Assembly (NCBI RefSeq): GCF_001590905.1
Contig: NZ_BCTT01000007.1
Span: 186,001 to 250,000, forward strand
From: Serratia grimesii NBRC 13537
GTDB taxonomy: Bacteria; Pseudomonadota; Gammaproteobacteria; Enterobacterales; Enterobacteriaceae
Length of the DNA stretch: 64,000 nt
Direction of reading: 5' to 3'
Made by a program: the position numbers and the translations under genes. A model generated the notes under the pieces. It ran no database searches. It was given only the letters and a program-made list of their open reading frames with translations, and was not told the DNA's origin. The first letter of the stretch is position 1. Each line of letters begins with the position of its first letter. This document shows positions 20,845 through 30,069 of the stretch, piece after piece.

Positions 20845-21774
20845 TTATCCCAGTAGTCGTGCGCCTGCGGTATCCAGACGGCAAATATGAACAAAACCTT
20901 CGTCGTTTTGCAGATAGTGATGAGTCAGCCAGTCAGCCATGCGCTGTGCGGTCGCACTGTCGTTGCAAACGGCGAACAGCGTCGGGCCAGAGCCGGAGAT
21001 ACCGCAAGCCAACGCACCGATGTCCTGCGCGGCTTTGCGCGCTTCGGCAAAGCCCGGCAACAGGCGGGTGCGATACGGCTCGGCAATCACATCCTGCATC
21101 AGTTTGGCGGCCAATTGCGGTTGCTGGGTATGGCAGGCATGGATGAAACCCGCCAGATAACGGCCGTGGCTGATACAGTCCTGACGACGATACTGCGCGG
21201 GCAAGATCGCACGCGCTTCGGCGGTGGATACCTTAATGCCCGGGTAGGCCATCACCCACAGCCAGTCTTTAAAGCATGGCACTTCCTGGCTGATGAAGCC
21301 TTCTTCTTCCAGCATTAACTGCAGGCCGCCGAGATAGCAAGGCGCCACATTATCGTAATGTACGCTGCCGGAGATGCGGCCTTCCAGCTCGCCCATCAGG
21401 CCCAACAGCGTCATTTTATCCAATGGGCGGTTGCAAAATTCATTCATCGCCATCAACCCAGCGACCACCGAACAGGCGCTTGAGCCCAGCCCGGAGCCGA
21501 TCGGCATATTCTTTTCAAGCCGCATCGCCACCGGGATCTGTTGACCAATTTCCTGACAGAAACGCTCCCAGCATTGGTAAACGATATTCTCTTTCGGGTC
21601 GTCCGGCAGTTTGCTGACGAAACGGCCGGCATTCTGCAAACTGAACGTTTCGGCAGCCTCTACGCTGACGCAATCGCCCAGCAAAGTACCGTCAATCGGG
21701 GACACCGCGGCCCCCAGAACGTCGAAACCGACGCTTACGTTACCAATTGAGGCCGGCGCATACACCTTAACCAT
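20845..21774 (-). CDS. thrB: Homoserine kinase
   Basis: ThrB phosphorylates homoserine. It is a GHMP kinase, with the ATP loop [10 protein letters not shown] at 91-100 and the N-terminal [16 protein letters not shown] motif. I used the ATG at 21774 (309 residues), one base after the thrA stop. A longer frame upstream would lie inside thrA and has no family support. The position between thrA and thrC is conserved. Confidence 0.98.
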   Translation of the reverse strand: MVKVYAPASIGNVSVGFDVLGAAVSPIDGTLLGDCVSVEAAETFSLQNAGRFVSKLPDDPKENIVYQCWERFCQEIGQQIPVAMRLEKNMPIGSGLGSSACSVVAGLMAMNEFCNRPLDKMTLLGLMGELEGRISGSVHYDNVAPCYLGGLQLMLEEEGFISQEVPCFKDWLWVMAYPGIKVSTAEARAILPAQYRRQDCISHGRYLAGFIHACHTQQPQLAAKLMQDVIAEPYRTRLLPGFAEARKAAQDIGALACGISGSGPTLFAVCNDSATAQRMADWLTHHYLQNDEGFVHICRLDTAGARLLG

Positions 21775-21775
21775 A

Positions 21776-24235
21776 TTAAACTCCCAACTTCCATGACAGT
21801 GTGCGCAGCAAGTCAGCAAAGACGCCCGCTGCGGTCACATCGTTACCGGCGCCATAGCCACGCAGCACCAGCGGCAACGGCTGATAGTAACGGCTGTAGA
21901 AAGCCAAGGCGTTCTCGCCGTTCTTCACTTTATACAACGGATCGTTGCCGTCTACCGCATCTATACGTACCTGGCAGCGACCATTTTCGATCACGCCCAC
22001 ATAGCGCAGCACCTTACCCTGCTCGGTGGCATTGGCCACGTTGCGGGCGTATTCATTATCCAGCTCCGGCAGGCGCGCCATAAAGGTATCTACATCACCA
22101 GAGGCATCAAAGGACGGCGGCAACACCGACTCGACGTCGATATCAGCCAACTCCAGCTTGTAACCCGCTTCGCGGGCCAGGATCAGCAACTTACGCGCCA
22201 CATCCATACCGGACAGATCATCACGCGGATCCGGCTCGGTGTACCCTTTTTCCTTAGCCTGCTGAGTTGCAGCCGACAACGACATCCCTTCATCCAACTT
22301 GCCAAAAATAAACGACAGCGAACCGGAGAGAATACCGGAGAAACGCGTCAATTCGTCGCCCGCGTTCAACAGGTTCTGCAAGTTCTCGATCACCGGTAAG
22401 CCAGCGCCAACGTTGGTGTCGTACAGGAACTTACGACGCGAACCGGCTGCGGCAGTGCGTAATTGCTGGTAGTAATTCATCGACGAGGTATTGGCCTTTT
22501 TGTTCGGCGTCACCACGTGGAATCCATCGGCAAGGAAATCCGCATACTGATCGGCAACCGCCTGGCTGGAGGTACAGTCGACAATGACCGGGTTCAGCAG
22601 GTGATATTCTTTCACCAGACGGATCAAACGGCCAAGGTTGAACGGCTCTTGCGCACCGGCCAGCTCATCGCGCCAGCTTTCCAAGGCAATACCGTGCACG
22701 TTGGTCAACATGGCACGGGAATTGGCGATACCACACACGCGCAGATCAATATGCTTTTGTTTTAACCACGGCTGCTGGCGGTAAATCTGCTCGATCAAGG
22801 CACCACCAACGCCACCGACGCCGATGACAAACACCTCAATCACCTGATCAGTGTTGAACAGCATCTGGTGGCAGACACGAACACCGGTCGTCGCGGAATC
22901 ATTGCTCACCACGACCGAGATAGAACGCTCTGAAGACCCCTGTGCGATAGCAACAATGTTGATGTTGGCGCGTGCCAGTGCTGAGAAGAAACTGGCCGAA
23001 ATGCCCCGCAGGGTGCGCATGCCATCGCCGACTACCGAAATAATCGCCAGCTTTTCCATGACGTCCAGCGGCTCCAGCAGGCCATCTTTCAATTCAAGAT
23101 AGAACTCGTCTTCCAGTGCACGACGCGCGCGCTGCAACTCATTTTGTGGCACACAGAAACTGATGCTGTATTCAGAAGAGGATTGGGTAATCAGCACCAC
23201 CGAGATACCCGCACGCGACATCACGGCGAACACCCGTGCAGCCATGCCGACCATGCCCTTCATCCCCGGACCGGAGACGTTGATCATCGCCATGTTATTC
23301 AGATTGGTGATGCCCTTAACCGGGGTATCGGTATCCAAATTTTCACCGCCGATTAACGTGCCTGGGGCTTGCGGGTTGGCGGTATTTTTAATCAGGCAAG
23401 GGATTTGGAACTGGGCAATCGGGGCGATAGTGCGGGGATGAAGTACGCTGGCGCCGAAGTAAGAAAGCTCCATTGCTTCCTGATACGACATCGACTTCAA
23501 CAACCTGGCGTCCGGCACAGTACGCGGGTCACAGGTGTAGACACCATCGACGTCAGTCCAGATCTCACAACAGTCGGCACGCAGACAAGCAGCCAGCACG
23601 GCAGCGGAGTAATCAGAACCATTACGGCCCAGCACGACCAGTTCGCCTTTGTCATTACCCGCGGTGAAACCGGCCATCAGCACAATGTGATCCGCCGGGA
23701 TCGCCGACGCGGCGATACGCAGTGTGGATTCGGCGATGTCTACCGTAGATTCCAGGTAGTGCCCCTGAGCCAGCAATTTCTCGACAGGGTTGATCACCGT
23801 TACCGGGAAACCTTTGGCACGAAACACACCTTCCATGATAGCGATGGAGAGCTTCTCACCGCGGCAGATGATGGCCGCATTCACGCTGTCCGGACATTGT
23901 CCGAGCAGTGCAACACCGTGCAGCACCTGCTTGAGTTGAGCGAACTCATGATCAACCAATGTTTTGAGACGATCATATTCAAAACCAGGCAACGCCTGCG
24001 CCAGGCCACTCAGCAAGTCAGCGAAGATGCGTTCTGCATCGCTCATATTTGGCAGAATGTCTTGCCCTGCTACCGTTTTGTCAATCATCGCCACCAAGTG
24101 GTTGGTGATTTTAGCCGGAGCGGACAATACCGTGGCCACCTGTCCCTGACGTGCATTACTTTCCATGATGTCGGCGACGCGCAGAAAACGTTCTGCATTC
24201 GCTACCGAGGTTCCGCCAAATTTCAGCACTCGCAT
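21776..24235 (-). CDS. thrA: Bifunctional aspartokinase I / homoserine dehydrogenase I
   Basis: ThrA performs the first and third steps of threonine synthesis and is feedback-inhibited by threonine. The 819-residue protein has an N-terminal aspartokinase domain ([13 protein letters not shown]), two ACT-type regulatory segments around 320-460 ([20 protein letters not shown] and [20 protein letters not shown]), and a C-terminal homoserine dehydrogenase beginning [15 protein letters not shown]. It ends with WKLGV, like E. coli. It is preceded by the thrL leader and attenuator. Confidence 0.99.
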   Translation of the reverse strand: MRVLKFGGTSVANAERFLRVADIMESNARQGQVATVLSAPAKITNHLVAMIDKTVAGQDILPNMSDAERIFADLLSGLAQALPGFEYDRLKTLVDHEFAQLKQVLHGVALLGQCPDSVNAAIICRGEKLSIAIMEGVFRAKGFPVTVINPVEKLLAQGHYLESTVDIAESTLRIAASAIPADHIVLMAGFTAGNDKGELVVLGRNGSDYSAAVLAACLRADCCEIWTDVDGVYTCDPRTVPDARLLKSMSYQEAMELSYFGASVLHPRTIAPIAQFQIPCLIKNTANPQAPGTLIGGENLDTDTPVKGITNLNNMAMINVSGPGMKGMVGMAARVFAVMSRAGISVVLITQSSSEYSISFCVPQNELQRARRALEDEFYLELKDGLLEPLDVMEKLAIISVVGDGMRTLRGISASFFSALARANINIVAIAQGSSERSISVVVSNDSATTGVRVCHQMLFNTDQVIEVFVIGVGGVGGALIEQIYRQQPWLKQKHIDLRVCGIANSRAMLTNVHGIALESWRDELAGAQEPFNLGRLIRLVKEYHLLNPVIVDCTSSQAVADQYADFLADGFHVVTPNKKANTSSMNYYQQLRTAAAGSRRKFLYDTNVGAGLPVIENLQNLLNAGDELTRFSGILSGSLSFIFGKLDEGMSLSAATQQAKEKGYTEPDPRDDLSGMDVARKLLILAREAGYKLELADIDVESVLPPSFDASGDVDTFMARLPELDNEYARNVANATEQGKVLRYVGVIENGRCQVRIDAVDGNDPLYKVKNGENALAFYSRYYQPLPLVLRGYGAGNDVTAAGVFADLLRTLSWKLGV

Positions 24236-24264
24236 TTCTTATCTCTCCCGAATTTAAGCCGAAA

Positions 24265-24298
24265 AAAAAGCCCGCACTGGTTAGGTGCGGGCTTTTTT
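24265..24298 (-). terminator. thr operon attenuator
   Basis: On the minus strand GCCCGCAC and GTGCGGGC form a stem with an A-tract before and TTTTTTTT after it, between the thrL stop and thrA. It should terminate transcription when the leader is translated freely, as in E. coli. Confidence 0.92.
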
Positions 24299-24317
24299 CT
24301 TTTGTTTCCTGTACGCG

Positions 24318-24386
24318 TCAGCCCGCCCCGTTACCTGTGGTATCGGTGGTGGTAATAATTGTTGTGTTCAGGCTGATGTTTCGCAT
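24318..24386 (-). CDS. thrL: thr operon leader peptide
   Basis: This 22-codon ORF is the control peptide of thr attenuation. It contains seven threonines (8, 9, 12-14, 16, 17) and three isoleucines (4, 10, 11) and ends TTGNGAG, exactly like the E. coli leader end. Ribosome stalling at these codons when charged tRNA-Thr or tRNA-Ile is scarce would prevent the attenuator hairpin at 24265-24298. The asparagines at 3 and 7 and the aspartate at 15 differ from the E. coli peptide. It is too short for most gene finders. Confidence 0.93.
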   Translation of the reverse strand: MRNISLNTTIITTTDTTGNGAG

Positions 24387-24425
24387 TTTTTCTGTCTGTC
24401 TCATTAAATACTCTGTCCCCTCTAT

Positions 24426-24454
24426 TGGTTAAAGCAATCGCTATCCCAAGTCAA
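24426..24454 (-). promoter_or_regulatory. thrLABC promoter
   Basis: TTGACT (24449-24454) and TAACCA (24426-24431) are spaced 17 bases apart. These are the same hexamers and spacing I recall for the E. coli thr promoter, and they sit about 40 bases before thrL. Confidence 0.85.
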
Positions 24455-24598
24455 ATTATTTCTTATTTTTGCTTATTTATCACCCAAAGGGGCTATTGAG
24501 CAATGAGAGAGCTGAAAAGCCAAATGACAGAACAAAAATACCGACAGGCAGCAATTTTGCAGTGGATTACACTGCATAATAAGCCATGTTTGCGGGTA

Positions 24599-25285
24599 TC
24601 ACTTTGTCAGTTTTTTTTCGATGTCATGCAACAAAGTATGCAGCATCGCCGTATCCCGCTGCTGCAAAGCACCGAGCCGTTGATGCAACCAGTCACGCAA
24701 TTTTTGGTCATCACTGACCCCTAACGCGCCAAGCAGCCCGTCGGCACGCTGACGCAGTGCTTTAAGCTGGCCTTCATTAGCCACCGGCTCCTGCGGTGCG
24801 CTAACGTTCATCAGCGCAGACAATTGATAGCAATACACCATCACTGCCTGGCCAAGATTCAAGGAAGGGTAATCTGCCTGCATTGGCACACCGGTGAGTA
24901 GATCGGCCAATTCCAGTTCTTCGTTGGTCAGGCCGGAATCTTCACGGCCAAACACCAGCGCAGCCTGACTGACCCACTGGCGGCGTTCGTCCAACTGACC
25001 AAGCAACTGCTGGGGCGTACAGTAATAGTGGAATCGTGCACGGCTGCGAGCGGTGGTCGCCACTGTGAAATCAACATCCGCCAACGCCTGCTCAAGCGTT
25101 GAAAAAGTTTGCACGCCGTCAAGGATATCCCCTGCCCCATGGGCGACCCAGCGCGCCGCTGGTTGCAGGTGCGCTTCGCTATCGACAATGCGTAACGAAG
25201 TGAAGCCCATGGTTTTCATCGCCCGCGCCGCAGCGCCGACGTTTTCCGGCCGTGCCGGAGCCACTAAAACAATATGAAGCTGCAT
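24599..25285 (-). CDS. yjtD: SpoU/TrmH-family RNA 2'-O-methyltransferase (LasT/YjtD)
   Basis: This protein is predicted to methylate a 2'-hydroxyl in rRNA or tRNA; the target is unknown. The 228-residue sequence has SPOUT-fold motifs: VAPARPENVGAAARAMKTMG at the N-terminus, ALVFGREDSGLTNEEL in the middle, and PSLNLGQAVMVY at the SAM knot. It equals E. coli LasT in length. I used the ATG at 25285 because GGAG lies five bases upstream; a TTG one codon earlier would be too close. It lies between thrL and arcA as in E. coli. Confidence 0.92.
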   Translation of the reverse strand: MQLHIVLVAPARPENVGAAARAMKTMGFTSLRIVDSEAHLQPAARWVAHGAGDILDGVQTFSTLEQALADVDFTVATTARSRARFHYYCTPQQLLGQLDERRQWVSQAALVFGREDSGLTNEELELADLLTGVPMQADYPSLNLGQAVMVYCYQLSALMNVSAPQEPVANEGQLKALRQRADGLLGALGVSDDQKLRDWLHQRLGALQQRDTAMLHTLLHDIEKKLTK

Positions 25286-25918
25286 CAATACTCCACAAAA
25301 TGAGGGATTGCGAGTTTTTGACTGTTCAGGATAGTCTGATTATATTTACAAGCGTGCAACAATAATCCCGACAGCCACGAGAGATAGGGTTAAATGAGTT
25401 ATTGGCCTGATAAATAGAGCGTAATACATATTATTGCTGCTTATGATTTACTGCTCTTATTAATCAAAGTGTTAAAAGAACCCCTTTATCAATAAGCCGA
25501 TAATTCTATCCCATTAGGCACAACAATGCTGAATCGTACACAGAATTTATGCATCTGTGACTTAAGCTGGCATTTCTGTAAGTGTTTTTCACAAAACTGT
25601 TAACGTGCTACAATTGAATTTGATATATGTCAACAAAGCTTAGTTTTGTTGGGTGATGAATTCGGTACGCACTGTTATATTGCTGTTAATAGGGTTAGGA
25701 TATGCGCCGTTTTGGCACCTTTGGGGTTGTAGGGAATAGCACCCCCACCAAGCTAGCGATCTTGTTGACATGAGATGGAAAGTGCATCAAGAACGAGTTT
25801 ACGTACTGTAGTCATTTGTTAAGAGGGAACGTGAGCGCTAATCTCTGCCCTCCACCAAGAAAACAAAGACTTCTGTACTTCCTATTTTCTATTTTGTTGG
25901 CAATTTTAGGTAGCAAAT
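25286..25918. other. Long arcA upstream region
   Basis: This 633-base divergent spacer contains an FNR-like box at 25620-25633 and a TATATT -10 candidate at 25676-25681. The box centre is 61.5 bases before the inferred start at about 25688, a class I activation distance. This would leave an arcA leader of about 230 bases. I find no convincing small gene, including yjjY. Confidence 0.5.
25620..25633 (+). promoter_or_regulatory. FNR-like box upstream of arcA
   Basis: TTGATATATGTCAA matches the FNR consensus TTGAT-N4-ATCAA with one mismatch. E. coli arcA is known to be activated by FNR under anaerobiosis. Confidence 0.7.
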
Positions 25919-26635
25919 ATGCAGACCCCGCACATTCTGATTGTCGAAGACGAGTTAGTCACTCGTAACACCCTGAAGAGCATTTTCGAGGCGGAAGGCT
26001 ACGTTGTTCATGAAGCCAATGATGGTGCAGAAATGCACAACATCCTGTCTGAAAATGATATCAATCTGGTTATCATGGACATCAATCTGCCAGGCAAAAA
26101 CGGCCTGCTGCTGGCACGCGAACTGCGTGAACAGGCCAGCGTTGCGCTGATGTTCCTGACCGGCCGTGATAACGAAGTTGATAAGATCCTCGGATTGGAA
26201 ATCGGCGCTGATGACTATATCACCAAGCCGTTCAACCCGCGTGAACTGACCATTCGCGCACGCAACCTGCTGTCACGTACCATGAACCTGGGCAGCGTCG
26301 GCGAAGAACGTCGCCTGGTTGAAAGCTATAAATTCAACGGTTGGGAGCTGGACATCAATAGCCGCTCACTGATCAGCCCGGCAGGCGAACAGTATAAACT
26401 GCCGCGCAGTGAATTCCGCGCCATGCTGCACTTCTGCGAAAACCCGGGCAAGATCCAATCCCGTGGCGAACTGCTGAAGAAAATGACCGGCCGTGAGCTG
26501 AAGCCGCATGACCGTACCGTGGACGTGACCATCCGTCGCATCCGCAAGCACTTCGAATCAACGCCAGACACACCAGAAATTATCGCCACCATTCACGGTG
26601 AAGGTTACCGTTTCTGCGGCGATCTGGAAGAGTAA
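25919..26635 (+). CDS. arcA: Aerobic respiration response regulator ArcA
   Basis: ArcA is the OmpR-family regulator of the ArcB-ArcA system and represses aerobic metabolism genes when oxygen is low. The 238-residue protein has a receiver domain with the acidic pair in VEDE, phosphoacceptor D54 in VIMDINLPG, and the conserved Lys in [14 protein letters not shown]-terminal winged helix contains [14 protein letters not shown]. It is near-identical to what I recall of E. coli ArcA. ArcB is not in the window. A FNR-like box lies about 290 bases upstream. Confidence 0.99.
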   Translation: MQTPHILIVEDELVTRNTLKSIFEAEGYVVHEANDGAEMHNILSENDINLVIMDINLPGKNGLLLARELREQASVALMFLTGRDNEVDKILGLEIGADDYITKPFNPRELTIRARNLLSRTMNLGSVGEERRLVESYKFNGWELDINSRSLISPAGEQYKLPRSEFRAMLHFCENPGKIQSRGELLKKMTGRELKPHDRTVDVTIRRIRKHFESTPDTPEIIATIHGEGYRFCGDLEE

Positions 26636-26652
26636 GTCTCCCGCGTTAAAAT

Positions 26653-26678
26653 ATTTGGGGTTCTATCGAACCCCAAAT
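26653..26678. terminator. Bidirectional terminator, arcA / creA
   Basis: ATTTGGGGTT and AACCCCAAAT pair around CTATCG, just before the creA stop on the other strand. Confidence 0.8.
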
Positions 26679-26679
26679 C

Positions 26680-27159
26680 TTATTTTGCCTCACCCCATGG
26701 GATGATTGGCACCGCGCTCAACGCGTTCTTCGGTGAACCATCCACTACACGGTCTGAATAGCTCAGATAAATCAATGCATTGCGTGTAGCGTCGTAAAAA
26801 CGCACTACCTGCAGCTTCTTAAACACCAACGATGTCCGCTTCTGGAACACGACGGTGCCTTCCGCCTTACCGTTCTTAATTTTATCGTTCAGCTCAATCG
26901 GCCCAACCTGCTGACAAGAAATGGCCGCATCCGCAGTGTCTTCCGCTAATCCCAGCCCACCTTTAATACCACCGGTTTTTGCCCGGCTGATATAACAAGT
27001 TACATTTTTGACATCAGGATCATCGAACGCCTCCACTACAATTTTGTGGTCTGGACCAAAGAGTTTGAATACCGTATCCACTGACCCAACCTGTTCGGCC
27101 TGCGCACTGTTTACTGTTGCGCAAACTAAACCAAACAAAAATATCCATCCTTTTTTCAT
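26680..27159 (-). CDS. creA: CreA family periplasmic protein
   Basis: CreA is a small secreted protein of unknown function, linked in E. coli to the creBC locus. The 159-residue sequence starts with a signal peptide ([21 protein letters not shown]) and continues with [40 protein letters not shown] and [20 protein letters not shown], all CreA hallmarks. Two cysteines in the mature part may form a disulfide. In E. coli, creBCD lie between creA and arcA; here creA directly abuts arcA, so the two-component partners are absent. Confidence 0.95.
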   Translation of the reverse strand: MKKGWIFLFGLVCATVNSAQAEQVGSVDTVFKLFGPDHKIVVEAFDDPDVKNVTCYISRAKTGGIKGGLGLAEDTADAAISCQQVGPIELNDKIKNGKAEGTVVFQKRTSLVFKKLQVVRFYDATRNALIYLSYSDRVVDGSPKNALSAVPIIPWGEAK

Positions 27160-27503
27160 TCACTTAACTCCAATAGCCAGAACCTAAAGAAATAGGCGCA
27201 GGCAATCAATATTGTTTATGTTTTAGGTCACAGAATAGGGTTCTTTCTGGTCCGCACCGATCTTTTTAGCACAGAGCGTGAAAAAAATCTTTGGGAGTCT
27301 CGGAGGAAAAAAATTGCTATTATGCGGCGTCGTTATTTCTTTTCGCCCGTTTAAGGTGTGCCCCTATCCAACTCTCGCGCAACCCGCTGCAAGAGGTAAA
27401 GAGTGCTACGCAAAATGGCTCATGGATTGGTCTGATAGCGCAAGCACCAGCGTAATGAATAAACAGTTCGGGTCCCTACCCTAAAGCTCTACGAGGAAGA
27501 TCT
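27160..27503. other. Divergent spacer, creA / rob
   Basis: This 344-base spacer has a candidate extended -10 for rob (TGCTATTAT, 27315-27323). A partial match to the Mar/Sox/Rob box, TTAGCACAGAGCGTGAAAAA, lies at 27266-27285. The match keeps GCAC, the central W, the RY and the AAA, with three mismatches. An in-frame stretch at 27278-27484 has no gene-like features. Confidence 0.4.
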
Positions 27504-28373
27504 ATGGATCAAGCCGGTATCATTCGTGATCTGCTTAGCTGGCTGGAAAGCCATTTGGACCAACCCTTGTCGCTGGACAACGTGGCGGCTAAAGCGGGTT
27601 ACTCCAAGTGGCATTTACAACGGATGTTCAAAGATATTACCGGTAACGCCATCGGCGCTTATATCCGGGCAAGGAGATTATCCAAAGCTGCGGTAGCGCT
27701 GCGTTTAACCAGCCGACCTATTCTGGATATTGCCTTACAGTATCGCTTCGACTCGCAGCAGACATTCACACGCGCATTTAAAAAACAGTTTGCGCAAACG
27801 CCAGCGCTATATCGTCGTGCAGAAGACTGGAGCGCATTCGGTATTTGCCCGCCAATTCGCCTGGGGGCCTTTACCCTGCCGCAGCCAGAGTTTGTCTCAC
27901 TGCCGGAACAGCATCTGATTGGCCTGACGCAAAGCTATTCCTGCACATTAGAGCAAATTTCCAACTTCCGTACCGAGCTGCGTTCACAGTTCTGGCGCCA
28001 GTATCTGGGCGAAGCAGACACGCTGCCACCGGTGTTGTACGGGTTGCATCATTCGCGCCCAAGCCAGGAAAAGGATGACGAACAGGAAGTGCTGTACACC
28101 ACAGCGCTGGAACCAGATCACGTGCCGGCAAAAATTCAGGCAGGACAGCCGCTCGTACTGCAAGGTGGCGAGTATGCCATGTTCAGCTATGAAGGCCCGG
28201 CCTCTGGCCTACAGGACTTTATTCTGACTGTGTATGGCACCTGCCTGCCGGCGCTCAAACTTACGCGCCGTAAAGGGCACGACATTGAGCGCTTTTATCC
28301 AAAAGGTGACCGTAGGCCACCTCAGCCGCCGACCGAGATCAACTGCGACTACTTGATCCCGATCCGCCGTTAA
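27504..28373 (+). CDS. rob: AraC-family regulator Rob
   Basis: Rob binds mar/sox/rob boxes and activates efflux, solvent-tolerance and redox-stress genes. The 289-residue protein has an N-terminal double HTH (LDNVAAKAGYSKWHLQRMFK, then LDIALQYRFDSQQTFTRAFK) and a C-terminal GyrI-like effector domain (PVLYGLHHSRP to CDYLIPIRR). Both its length and the GyrI-like extension separate it from MarA and SoxS. GAGGAAGA precedes the ATG. Its stop codon overlaps that of convergent gpmB by three bases. Confidence 0.97.
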   Translation: MDQAGIIRDLLSWLESHLDQPLSLDNVAAKAGYSKWHLQRMFKDITGNAIGAYIRARRLSKAAVALRLTSRPILDIALQYRFDSQQTFTRAFKKQFAQTPALYRRAEDWSAFGICPPIRLGAFTLPQPEFVSLPEQHLIGLTQSYSCTLEQISNFRTELRSQFWRQYLGEADTLPPVLYGLHHSRPSQEKDDEQEVLYTTALEPDHVPAKIQAGQPLVLQGGEYAMFSYEGPASGLQDFILTVYGTCLPALKLTRRKGHDIERFYPKGDRRPPQPPTEINCDYLIPIRR

Positions 28374-29017
28374 CGTTGCAGTTCGTCCAACGCGGGCATG
28401 TCCAGATGCGTGACATCGCCCGCGGTTTCGACAATCCAGCCAGAAGCCAACCATGGGCTCTGCTGATAGTCGACACGCGACAGCGAACAGTTACGCAGGC
28501 GTAAGCGACGTTCAGCATAAGCCGGCAATCCGAGCACGGTGCTGATCAAACACCCCAAAGCGATACCGTGGCTGACGATCAGCGGTTTGCTGCCCTCAGG
28601 CAACATCAGACAGCTTTCTAATGCCGCACGCATACGTTCGCCCAACTCACTCATGGATTCACCTTGAGGGATGCGCCCGTCCGCAGTACCATCGACCATC
28701 TGCTTACGCCACTGCTCTTCCTGCGGCGTCAGACTGTCGATCAGGCGCTCTTCCAGCACCCCCATATGCAACTCACGCAAACGTGGATCGTTAATCACCT
28801 CGCAGCCACAAGCCTCTGCGATGATTTGTGCGGTGCGTCGGGTGCGCCCCAGATCGCTGGTAATCACATGCGTGATACCTTGTTTGCTGACGCGCTGGGC
28901 AACCAGACGAGCCTGATGTTCACCGTTAGCGGTTAACGGGCTGTCGGACTGGCCTTGGATACGGCGAGCCGCATTCCATTCCGTTTCGCCGTGGCGAACG
29001 AGGTATACCTGTAACAT
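28370..29017 (-). CDS. gpmB: Histidine phosphatase family protein GpmB
   Basis: GpmB is a cofactor-independent-looking member of the histidine phosphatase clan, annotated as a probable phosphoglycerate mutase, though phosphatase activity is more likely. The 215-residue protein has the RHG motif with H9 in YLVRHGETEWN, an Arg in DLGRTRRTAQ, and the second histidine in PLIVSHGIALG. It lies convergent to rob and divergent from yjjX, as in E. coli. The true substrate is uncertain. Confidence 0.93.
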   Translation of the reverse strand: MLQVYLVRHGETEWNAARRIQGQSDSPLTANGEHQARLVAQRVSKQGITHVITSDLGRTRRTAQIIAEACGCEVINDPRLRELHMGVLEERLIDSLTPQEEQWRKQMVDGTADGRIPQGESMSELGERMRAALESCLMLPEGSKPLIVSHGIALGCLISTVLGLPAYAERRLRLRNCSLSRVDYQQSPWLASGWIVETAGDVTHLDMPALDELQR

Positions 29018-29127
29018 TTTGCTTTTCCGTTATACTGCGTGAAACCTGAGTTTATCTTCGTCAGAAACCGCTTTCGCAAAAGTCTGACGTTTGAATAGGC
29101 TCTTAGCTTAAGGATGCCAAACCCGTT

Positions 29128-29667
29128 ATGTATCATGTTGTCGCTGCAACTACCAACCCGGCAAAGATCAAGGCTATTGAGTTGGCCTTTGATGACACCT
29201 TTGGCGCGGGCCAATGCCGCATTGAATCAGTCGACGTCGCCAGCGGCGTCTCACTGCAACCCATAGGTAATCACGAAACCCGCACCGGGGCACGCCAGCG
29301 TGTAATGGAAGCGCGGCAAGTACGCCCAGAAGCCGACTTTTGGGTCGGCGTGGAAGCTGGTATCGAAGAGAATATGACTTTCGCCTGGATGACGGTGGAA
29401 AACCCATACACCCGTGGCGAGTCGCGCTCAGCCAGCCTGATGTTACCAGAGACGATTTTACAGGGAATTCGCGCCGGCCGCGAATTGGGAAGTGAGATGG
29501 CGACCATCACCGGCAATGCCGAAGTGAAACGCCAGGGCGGCGCTATCGGTATCTTTACCGACGGACGGTTGAGCCGCACCAGTGTTTACCATCAGGCGCT
29601 GCTACTGGCGTTGGTGCCCTTCCACAACCCAATCTACCAAAACCACAACAGCGCACCGCAGAAGTAA
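29128..29667 (+). CDS. yjjX: Inosine/xanthosine triphosphatase YjjX
   Basis: YjjX hydrolyses ITP and XTP and so protects nucleic acids from deaminated purines. The 179-residue protein starts with the NTPase motif [15 protein letters not shown]. It has [18 protein letters not shown] and ends with the family block [20 protein letters not shown] and ALVPFHNP. The E. coli homologue is slightly shorter. The gene is divergent from gpmB and convergent with trpR, as in E. coli. Confidence 0.95.
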   Translation: MYHVVAATTNPAKIKAIELAFDDTFGAGQCRIESVDVASGVSLQPIGNHETRTGARQRVMEARQVRPEADFWVGVEAGIEENMTFAWMTVENPYTRGESRSASLMLPETILQGIRAGRELGSEMATITGNAEVKRQGGAIGIFTDGRLSRTSVYHQALLLALVPFHNPIYQNHNSAPQK

Positions 29668-29684
29668 CCCTGTTGGGCGTTACG

Positions 29685-30014
29685 CTACTGCGTATCGCCC
29701 AACAACTGCTGTTCCAGCCATTGCTTTAGCGCCGGTGTTGCCGCCTTCAGGCTGTTTGAACCCCGAGTGATAGTGGCAATGCCTGCCCCCAGTTCGTTTT
29801 TCAGCTCACGCTGGCTCATCTCACCGCGCATCAGTTCCTGGATAATCCGCACCCGCGTGCCTAAAGCCGTACGTTCATCCGGCGTCAGCAACAGTTGCAT
29901 CAGAGGTTGATGCAGATCTTGTGCAAACGAGTTTTGCAGCAGCGCAACAAAGCGCAGCCAATCCTCATTACCTTGTTCTGAAAGAGCCGGGTCGTTAAGT
30001 GATAATTGCGTCAT
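29685..30014 (-). CDS. trpR: Trp operon repressor
   Basis: TrpR, with bound tryptophan, represses trp, aroH, mtr and its own gene. The 109-residue protein ends with the diagnostic helix-turn-helix block [20 protein letters not shown], preceded by [20 protein letters not shown]. The N-terminal 20 residues differ from E. coli, which is normal. A near-consensus operator lies 12 bases upstream of the start (30026-30043), supporting autoregulation. slt is upstream in the same orientation, as in E. coli. Confidence 0.98.
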   Translation of the reverse strand: MTQLSLNDPALSEQGNEDWLRFVALLQNSFAQDLHQPLMQLLLTPDERTALGTRVRIIQELMRGEMSQRELKNELGAGIATITRGSNSLKAATPALKQWLEQQLLGDTQ

Positions 30015-30025
30015 GGCAAGCCACC

Positions 30026-30043
30026 ATACTATTTAACTAGTAC
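30026..30043 (-). promoter_or_regulatory. TrpR operator
   Basis: ATACTATTTAACTAGTAC matches the 18-base palindrome GTACTAGTTAACTAGTAC at 16 positions, and sits immediately upstream of trpR. Confidence 0.85.
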
Positions 30044-30069
30044 AGCAGCATACCATAGCGCCGTCAAAA

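Noticed and set aside
27278-27484. A 68-codon open frame between creA and rob
   Set aside because: No family resemblance; it overlaps the probable rob promoter and marbox-like site.
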